IMG/VR virus record: IMGVR_UViG_3300025000_000265
Coordinates: 1-36,495 of that record
DNA length: 36,495 bases
Direction: 5' to 3' (one strand)
From: a virus
Made by a program: the position numbers and the translations under genes. The notes below the pieces were generated by a model that saw only the letters and a list, made by a program, of their open reading frames with translations, was not told where the DNA came from and did no database searches. Within the stretch, counting starts at the first letter, position 1. The number at the start of each line of letters is the position of its first letter. Positions 31,920 through 36,495 of this stretch are shown one piece after another.

Positions 31920-32040
31920 TTGATTTTTTTCTATACTTGATTATAATTAATCATATAAGAAGTCTAAGCAATGTTGTGATGAACATTTGCTGGATCAGAA
32001 CCCATTAGTCTCTTGCAAAGGCTAGTGGGTTTGCTTATTG
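31920..32040 (+). ncRNA. Possible short counter-transcript 2, with terminator
   Basis: TTGATT (31920-31925), 16-bp spacer and TATAAT (31942-31947) form a fair promoter. About 60 bases later ACCCATTAG (32000-32008) pairs with CTAGTGGGT (32022-32030, one G-U pair) and is followed by TTGCTTATT. No reading frame with a ribosome binding site lies between. Same arrangement as the candidate at 31716; both point away from rep. Confidence 0.5.
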
Positions 32041-32183
32041 TATATTGGACTGTTACTAAATAGATATATTCGACAGGTTGATACAATTCTCCTTCTAAGT
32101 ATACATGAAATTTGTCCACAGGTATATATGTTTAGAAAGTTTTATCCACATGCTGATAAGTTATTGGGCCGGAGACTAATAAG
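32041..32183. other. Candidate replication origin with DnaA boxes
   Basis: A perfect DnaA box TTATCCACA at 32142-32150 and a one-mismatch box TTGTCCACA at 32112-32120, 30 bp apart (about three helical turns). AT-rich DNA lies on both sides. With rep next door this is the best origin candidate in the window. No clear iteron array is seen. Confidence 0.5.
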
Positions 32184-32230
32184 AAAAAAATAAGCCACAC
32201 TCAGATACAATTAAGTATTCTGGTGTGGCT
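32184..32230 (-). terminator. Terminator of the parMR operon
   Basis: AGCCACAC (32193-32200) pairs with GTGTGGCT (32223-32230), extended by CAGATAC/GTATTCTG with one bulge. On the minus strand the hairpin is followed by a TTTTTTT run (from 32190 downward). It sits 22 bases after the ParR stop. The plus side also has TTTTA, so it may work both ways. Confidence 0.85.
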
Positions 32231-32252
32231 TTTATAAATTCAATGAAATTAA

Positions 32253-32621
32253 TTACTCTGACATGAGATTGTTCATAGTTTTAAGAAAAATACTATCTTT
32301 CTTTTTATCAGGAGTCACAGTAGTTTCCTCAACTATTTCAATCTCATTCACAATAACTTCATTTTTCTTTCTAATTTTTCTTGGATTTACACTATTTACA
32401 GAAACCTTAATATTCCCTGATACAATATTATCTGTGATTTTTTCATTAAATTCATCTAGTTTAAGTTTTTTAGGATAATAATCCATATAAAACTTTAAAC
32501 ATGTTTTAACCAACTGCGAATTAGAAATTCCTTGTTCTTCAATTTGATTTACATAATCAATTAGGATTTTATCATTTTTTGAACTAAGGTTTGTGCCAAC
32601 ATATTTTCTTAAACTACCCAT
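32253..32621 (-). CDS. ParR-like partition DNA-binding adaptor
   Basis: 122 residues, minus strand, 2 bases behind the ParM stop. The N-terminal half (NDKILIDYVNQIEEQGISNSQLVKTCLKFYM) has the strand-helix-helix look of a ribbon-helix-helix DNA-binding domain. The charged C-terminal half, ending SIFLKTMNNLMSE, would be the ParM-contacting tail. In type II partition ParR binds the centromere and couples it to the growing ParM filament. Identified mainly by position after parM. Confidence 0.65.
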   Translation of the reverse strand: MGSLRKYVGTNLSSKNDKILIDYVNQIEEQGISNSQLVKTCLKFYMDYYPKKLKLDEFNEKITDNIVSGNIKVSVNSVNPRKIRKKNEVIVNEIEIVEETTVTPDKKKDSIFLKTMNNLMSE

Positions 32622-32623
32622 AA

Positions 32624-33610
32624 TTACTCATCCATATCCCAATATTGCTTTCCACCATCAAGATATGCCAAAGCATTAGTTAATTGAGGATGTTCACTAG
32701 ATAATTTTGCCGTATTATCAAGTTTAATATTGAGATAAGGTAATATTACTTCTGCAGGGCCTCCCATGACACAGGTTTCTAATGCCTGTTGCAAATCAAA
32801 TGTTTTTTCCAAAGAAGAAATTACATTATCAATATAATCTATAAGAATTTCATCTTTTGTCCTTTCTAAGTCATAACTTTGCTTTCGCAATGTAATTTCT
32901 GACCGTTTAAGATATTGCAATAATTCATGAGGTTTAAACCTAGTTCCATTTTTAGAATTAAAGGTCGTTGTAATTTGCTCTAATATTTGATCAAAACCAA
33001 ATTGAGTATAACTTACTTTAGAATCTAAAATTACTTCAGTATTTTCAGGGTTAATATCATCACCTTTACGCCACAATGAAGCATCTAAAGTTCCTCCACC
33101 AAAATCTAAAACTAATAGGGGATATTCATATTTTCCTTTTTGAGAATCAGTTATTCCAGATTGAATGTAACAAATAGAATCAGTTATTTCAATATTGATA
33201 TTACCTCTACCATCACCAATATTAATTGTTTGAACTCCCATAGATTTTAACTTATCGAGATAGGCCGTGGCGTGTTGCTTATAGTAGCCAGCAGGAGTAC
33301 CAACTACTAATTTTACTTTAATATCTTTACAGTCTGGAAAACTTAAAGCAATAGAAGTTAATGTACATAAATCAAAATGTGTTGTGGTGTATTTATCTGG
33401 ATTGATATAGATTTTTCCTTCTGGATCTCCTACAAGATGACTTAAACCATCTTTTTTAACTAGGTAAGTATTGCTTTTGAGTAGACCATCACCCTCAGTA
33501 TTAAACTTAATTCTTGCTCTTAATACTACGCCGGTGCTGGTTTTGTAGTATGAATTTCCTGCATCAAGACCTAATATTTCTTCATCGTTCATCTCGTTCA
33601 TCTCATTCAT
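32624..33610 (-). CDS. ParM-like actin-family plasmid segregation ATPase
   Basis: 328 residues, minus strand, ATG after AAGGGGGA. The N-terminus repeats ATGAAYGAG-type codons (MNEMNEMNDEE). Actin-fold signatures: phosphate-1 ILGLDAGNSYYK, phosphate-2 LVLDFGGGTLDASLW near residue 170, and an adenosine-loop CVMGGPAEVILPYL near 281. Length fits the ParM/Alp group. It polymerises with ATP to push plasmid copies apart. A promoter lies at 33651-33679. Confidence 0.85.
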   Translation of the reverse strand: MNEMNEMNDEEILGLDAGNSYYKTSTGVVLRARIKFNTEGDGLLKSNTYLVKKDGLSHLVGDPEGKIYINPDKYTTTHFDLCTLTSIALSFPDCKDIKVKLVVGTPAGYYKQHATAYLDKLKSMGVQTINIGDGRGNINIEITDSICYIQSGITDSQKGKYEYPLLVLDFGGGTLDASLWRKGDDINPENTEVILDSKVSYTQFGFDQILEQITTTFNSKNGTRFKPHELLQYLKRSEITLRKQSYDLERTKDEILIDYIDNVISSLEKTFDLQQALETCVMGGPAEVILPYLNIKLDNTAKLSSEHPQLTNALAYLDGGKQYWDMDE

Positions 33611-33650
33611 TTTTAAATCCCCCTTAATAATATTTTAATGTATGTGAGAT

Positions 33651-33679
33651 AGTGTATCATTAATTGTGTACTTTTACAA
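33651..33679 (-). promoter_or_regulatory. Candidate parM promoter
   Basis: On the minus strand TTGTAA (33679-33674), 17-bp spacer, TACACT (33656-33651). Both hexamers match consensus at 4 of 6 positions. Repeats begin 10 bp upstream, so ParR or another regulator could repress it. Confidence 0.45.
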
Positions 33680-33689
33680 GTTTTCAGTT

Positions 33690-33877
33690 GTAGGTAGATA
33701 TACATTTGTAGACAGATATATTTACAGATAAACGTAGGTATGCAAATGTATATATGTATAATAGGACAAGTTTGTTTATGTTGGTATATAGTTCTGAGAA
33801 TTGGAGGGTTTTCTTTTTCTAGGGTATACCACTATGACAAAAGTATACCTTGGTATTCTGGTAAACAATTGGTATAC
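33690..33877. repeat. Candidate parC centromere/operator repeats
   Basis: GTAGGTAGATATA (33690-33702) and GTAGACAGATATA (33708-33720) repeat with 18-bp period, followed by related TTTACAGATAAAC and GTAGGTATGCAAATG. Further on, GGTATA (33783), the palindrome GGTATACC (33823-33830), GTATACC (33843-33849, facing TTGGTAT at 33850-33856) and GGTATAC (33871-33877) recur. The last lies 13 bp before a TTGACA at 33890 that points to the forward genes. Typical position for a ParR centromere plus an operator between divergent units. Confidence 0.55.
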
Positions 33878-33988
33878 TCATGATTATGTTTGACAAGAAT
33901 ATTTGGGAGAAATTAACTAACATAAAGTCCAATCAACCACTAATAAGGATTAAACATATCAACATCACACAAAGGAGGTCACAAGGCA
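33878..33988. promoter_or_regulatory. Leader of the forward operon
   Basis: TTGACA at 33890-33895, but at 17 bp only TTAACT (33913-33918), a poor -10. The promoter may need an activator. No gene; the ribosome binding site AAAGGAGG is at 33971-33978. Confidence 0.4.
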
Positions 33989-34237
33989 TTGCTAACTGAT
34001 AAACTCAATAAATCAGAGATTAAAGTTCTTCAAGTTCTTCAGGAATCAAATATCACTAATGATATGAATGCTATGAAAATATCAACATTATCAGAGAAAA
34101 CTGGATTAAGTTATTTTATTGTTAGGAATATTATCAAAGCATTTTATATTGCTAATATTTGTAAGAAAGGAAGGAGAGAAGGGAATGGAGAGACATATTA
34201 TTTGTGTAAATTGTGGCAAGAAAAGGTTGACGATTAA
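33989..34237 (+). CDS. Small winged-helix regulator
   Basis: 82 residues, TTG start 10 bases after AAAGGAGG. LNKSEIKVLQVLQESNI, then MKISTLSEKTGLSYFIVRNIIKAFYIANI is a MarR/Rrf2-like helix-turn-helix, and GETYYLCKLW the wing. Lying directly after the GGTATACC sites, it is a good candidate to bind them and control the operon. Target not demonstrated. Confidence 0.65.
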   Translation: MLTDKLNKSEIKVLQVLQESNITNDMNAMKISTLSEKTGLSYFIVRNIIKAFYIANICKKGRREGNGETYYLCKLWQEKVDD

Positions 34238-34260
34238 TTATTTAAGGAGTTGATTTAATA

Positions 34261-34476
34261 ATGCTTAAACAACTCATATCTGACGTTCAAAAGCAAATTC
34301 ATAGTGTTTTTGTAGGTAGAGCAATTGTTAGACCACCTTTTATCAATGAAGAAGAATTAATTGATTTTACTGTTAAATTGACTGATATTGATAAGAAGAC
34401 TGTGGTTAGAGTATTGGAAGCTGAATTTGTTTTTCTTAGGTTGAAAGGATTTGTTGATAAAGAGGAAGAGGAATAA
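34261..34476 (+). CDS. Small protein of unknown function, possible DNA-binding
   Basis: 71 residues, ATG after AAGGAG, 23 bases behind the regulator. MLKQLISDVQKQIHSV, then FTVKLTDIDKKTVVRVLEAEFVFLRLKGFV may form a small helix-turn-helix (VVRVLEAEFVFLRLKG as the recognition part) and ends in an acidic tail. No family recognised. Confidence 0.6.
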   Translation: MLKQLISDVQKQIHSVFVGRAIVRPPFINEEELIDFTVKLTDIDKKTVVRVLEAEFVFLRLKGFVDKEEEE

Positions 34477-34489
34477 AGACGAAATTGCA

Positions 34490-34514
34490 AAAAAATATCC
34501 CCAATGGTGGGGAT
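34490..34514 (-). terminator. Terminator for the minus-strand membrane peptide
   Basis: ATCCCCA (34497-34503), ATGG loop, TGGGGAT (34508-34514). On the minus strand it is followed, after AT, by seven Ts (34495-34489). The plus side has only a short TTT, so it may also end the forward regulator operon weakly. Confidence 0.7.
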
Positions 34515-34612
34515 TTGGAAATGGGTAGACTTTAGCTAAGTTTCATCTTTCCATGAAATACTTCATGTTCAAATGAATATGCGTGGGTTGTTTGAATTAT
34601 GCTAGTACACGA

Positions 34613-34705
34613 TTAAAATAATCCACTACCAATATTTACTATCTGAATTATTGAATATCCGAAACCTACTAGACCTGTAAAAACTAATCCTGCTCCTAAA
34701 ATCAT
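34613..34705 (-). CDS. 30-residue hydrophobic membrane peptide
   Basis: Minus strand, ATG at 34705 with GAAGGAGG 8 bases upstream. MILGAGLVFTGLVGFGYSII and a short tail form one transmembrane helix with almost no charge. It has its own terminator about 100 bases downstream, though everything around it runs forward. It may be a small membrane peptide of the transfer system, or a toxin-like peptide; type I toxins usually have a basic tail, which this lacks. Confidence 0.5.
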   Translation of the reverse strand: MILGAGLVFTGLVGFGYSIIQIVNIGSGLF

Positions 34706-34751
34706 ATTAATTACCTCCTTCAAATTTTCAATTATTTTTTACTTAATGAAT

Positions 34752-34779
34752 TTGAATTATTGCGTTGAACTTTGATAAT
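34752..34779 (+). promoter_or_regulatory. Possible promoter for the membrane-protein operon
   Basis: TTGAAT (34752-34757), 16-bp spacer, GATAAT (34774-34779). The first gene starts at 34831. Confidence 0.35.
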
Positions 34780-34830
34780 TGTAGTTTGTCCATGTGGAAA
34801 GAGTTTATACATGAAAGGAAGTATTAATTT

Positions 34831-34941
34831 ATGAAAATTTTAGAGACTTTATTGAATATTGCTTCATATGCATTATTAGCGATGATATCAGTCACACTTG
34901 TTAAATTAGGCATTAAGATTTATAGATTCAAAAGGGGGTAG
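34831..34941 (+). CDS. 36-residue single-pass membrane protein
   Basis: ATG after AAAGGAAG. One transmembrane segment (LNIASYALLAMISVTLVKLG) followed by a basic end KIYRFKRG, inside-positive. Just upstream of the two other membrane proteins, gap 5 bases. Likely a small subunit of a membrane complex. Confidence 0.6.
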   Translation: MKILETLLNIASYALLAMISVTLVKLGIKIYRFKRG

Positions 34942-34946
34942 GATTC

Positions 34947-35171
34947 ATGCTTGTTGAAGCATTTAGAACATCTATATTTCCTTATCTTGTGGAGATAGCG
35001 GTCATAATGTTCGTTTATAGTTTATGTGGCCTTGGATATACAATGTTCCGCAGACCAGACTTCCAAATGCTTATTGATAAATTAAAAGGCTATATATTTG
35101 CATACATGTTAGTTAAGGGAGCGTTTGTTATTGTAAATTTCATTGATAAAGTTATCGACAAGGTAAAATAG
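34947..35171 (+). CDS. Small two-pass membrane protein
   Basis: 74 residues, ATG after AAGGGGG. Hydrophobic segments FPYLVEIAVIMFVYSLCG and GYIFAYMLVKGAFVIVNFI, with basic residues in the loop between (MFRRPDF) and at the end (IDKVIDKVK). Size and place before a large ATPase-like gene recall VirB2/VirB3-type or accessory subunits of Gram-positive transfer systems, an inference from context. Confidence 0.6.
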   Translation: MLVEAFRTSIFPYLVEIAVIMFVYSLCGLGYTMFRRPDFQMLIDKLKGYIFAYMLVKGAFVIVNFIDKVIDKVK

Positions 35172-35183
35172 GAGGTTTTAATT

Positions 35184-35513
35184 ATGGCAGGTTTTTTGAA
35201 AGATTTATTTGTACCAGATCCAAATTTTGATACAATTCCAGAAAGTAATTTTATTGAAAGAGGCATAAGTAATGGTATTGAAAGAGGATTTGGTAAAGTA
35301 GGAGACAACATTATAAACGCAGGAAAAATTAAATCTCAAAATATGGCACTTCATTTACCTGATTTAGCAGGAGTAATTTTGATGACTTACTTAATTTATA
35401 TAGGATACAGATCATTTATTAAACGAGAAGTTCCAGACTTTTCAAATGTTTATACTTCAATCATGATATATACCATATTTAGACTATTTTGGAAAGTAAT
35501 ATTGCATATATAA
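35184..35513 (+). CDS. Membrane protein of a putative transfer complex
   Basis: 109 residues, ATG after GGAGG. A soluble N-terminal part (FLKDLFVPDPNFDTIPESNF) is followed by transmembrane segments LAGVILMTYLIYIGYRSF and VYTSIMIYTIFRLFWKVILH. Ends 13 bases before the next gene. Function not recognised. Confidence 0.6.
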   Translation: MAGFLKDLFVPDPNFDTIPESNFIERGISNGIERGFGKVGDNIINAGKIKSQNMALHLPDLAGVILMTYLIYIGYRSFIKREVPDFSNVYTSIMIYTIFRLFWKVILHI

Positions 35514-35526
35514 AGGAGTGAGAGTT

Positions 35527-36495
35527 ATGCAACAAAAATCACTAATTAAAATTAAAAGTAAAGAATTGCTCCGTACAGATTCATTTGAATATGAAACTTA
35601 TACTATTGCCCCATCCAGATTTAACATTGAATCATCTAAAAGTTTTGAAGAAATTTTAAATACGATGACTGCAATTACAGAAGATAAACTAAAATTTGAT
35701 CATCTTTCTAAATCTGTGGTATATAGTAAACCTGCACCATTTTATTATGAAATTTTATATGAAGGTAAAACTTCAATAAAATTTAATTATGCTATTCCTA
35801 ATAAACATAGCAAAGTATTGGTCAATAAAATTGATCGTATATTTAGAACATCCTCAGTAAAGAAATGTGAAAATGATTACTTCTCTAGATTTATAAACAA
35901 ATATTATTGTGAATTTCAACAGTCTAAACACTTCATGTATTCATTAAATAGTGATTATAGAGAAGGTGGTTTATTGGATGGAATAATGAGTGTTTTAAAC
36001 AATATCCAAGACGATGATTCTGTACTTTTGCAAATTGGAATTTATCCTTTACATGAAAGCAAATGGAAAGAAAAATGGAAAATAGCAAATATAAAACAAA
36101 GAGCAGGAGAAGAATTAATTGTTCATACCAATCCAATTAATTTTGCATTGGATAGCTTTTTTAATCTATCTGAGAGTTTTCTAGATGTGTTTGATCATGT
36201 GATGGGAGTAGATACTAAGACAAATGAAAAGGTGCAAAAGCAAATGGATAAAATGGGCAAATGGAAAGATTCACATATGACAACTCAAAAAATTAATTTT
36301 AATGGTTATGATGTTCAAATTAGAGTTTATTGTACTAGTGAATATAGAACTAAATATTACGGAAGGATTTTTGATTCTGTGTTTAAAATACTTGACGCTG
36401 ACCAAGAACTTGAATTAGGGAAAATTAAACAACATAAAAGTAAAGAAAGAGAATTTGGAATGCAATTTAGCAAACAAATTTGGAGTACAAAGGAA
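35527..36495 (+). CDS. N-terminus of a large protein, possibly a VirD4/VirB4-like transfer ATPase (cut by window edge)
   Basis: 323 residues visible, ATG after AAAGGAG; open to the last base. The visible part is mixed alpha/beta: PFYYEILYEGKTSIKFNYAI, a strand-helix unit SKVLVNKIDRIFRTS, VLLQIGIYPLHESKW, then VQIRVYCTSEYRTKYYGRIFDSVF. Repeated unit shape (strand, then helix, with a 'nominal' residue pattern of YAIPNKH and VYCTSEY) resembles the N-terminal, pre-ATPase part of plasmid conjugation ATPases of bacilli. The Walker motifs, if any, lie outside. The membrane proteins upstream support a transfer role but do not prove it. Confidence 0.55.
   Translation, partial: MQQKSLIKIKSKELLRTDSFEYETYTIAPSRFNIESSKSFEEILNTMTAITEDKLKFDHLSKSVVYSKPAPFYYEILYEGKTSIKFNYAIPNKHSKVLVNKIDRIFRTSSVKKCENDYFSRFINKYYCEFQQSKHFMYSLNSDYREGGLLDGIMSVLNNIQDDDSVLLQIGIYPLHESKWKEKWKIANIKQRAGEELIVHTNPINFALDSFFNLSESFLDVFDHVMGVDTKTNEKVQKQMDKMGKWKDSHMTTQKINFNGYDVQIRVYCTSEYRTKYYGRIFDSVFKILDADQELELGKIKQHKSKEREFGMQFSKQIWSTKE

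Noticed and set aside
1-36495. CRISPR arrays, tRNA and rRNA genes, insertion sequences
   Set aside because: Searched by eye for regular spaced repeats, T-arm GTTCRANNC followed by CCA-type ends and transposase motifs; none seen.

Overview
The window is an AT-rich, tightly packed segment of a large mobile replicon from a low-GC Gram-positive host (Bacillus, Paenibacillus or a close relative). The evidence for the host is the near-universal AAAGGAG-type ribosome binding sites, one of them the full anti-SD complement AGAAAGGAGGTGAT, and sigma-A promoters of the form TTGACA-N17/18-TATAAT. The gene set mixes a phage-style replisome and nucleotide-metabolism block with plasmid-style replication, ParM/ParR partition and membrane/ATPase genes that look like a transfer system. 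I read it as a phage-plasmid or a phage-like conjugative megaplasmid. The sequence alone does not settle which.

Layout. 1-556: 3' end of a von Willebrand factor A protein. 785-15312: replication operon in one direction, containing a putative ssDNA-binding protein, Sak4-like RecA-family ATPase, zinc protein, DnaB-type helicase, DnaG-type primase, RecJ-type DHH nuclease, free-standing HNH endonuclease, DNA polymerase III alpha (DnaE with PHP domain) and RecD2-type helicase. 15340-30652: accessory and nucleotide region, with many small Cys-rich or unknown proteins around a vitamin B12-dependent ribonucleotide reductase (interrupted by a 125-residue mini-intein), a Nudix protein, an EDxHD-like homing endonuclease with two NUMOD1 repeats, a ThyX-like protein, a dNMP kinase and a 5'(3')-deoxyribonucleotidase. 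30674-33880: opposite-strand plasmid core, with a winged-helix Rep protein, a 600-bp origin-like intergenic region (DnaA boxes, two possible short counter-transcripts with terminators), ParR, ParM and a repeat-rich centromere candidate. 33989-36495: forward again, with two small regulators, small membrane proteins and the start of a large protein that may be a VirD4/VirB4-like ATPase.

How it works together (inference): the element brings its own helicase, primase, polymerase and repair helicase/nuclease. It raises the dNTP pool with NrdJ, the ThyX-like protein, dNMP kinase and nucleotidase. Its copies are kept by Rep and ParMR.

Three things stand out. First, the intein is shorter than the smallest well-known inteins and sits exactly in front of the reductase's catalytic Cys. 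Second, at least four genes have strong ribosome binding sites but no ATG/GTG/TTG at the right distance, only ATA or ATT; one of them has no canonical start for 64 codons. Third, two short forward transcripts, each with its own terminator, may lie opposite the rep leader.
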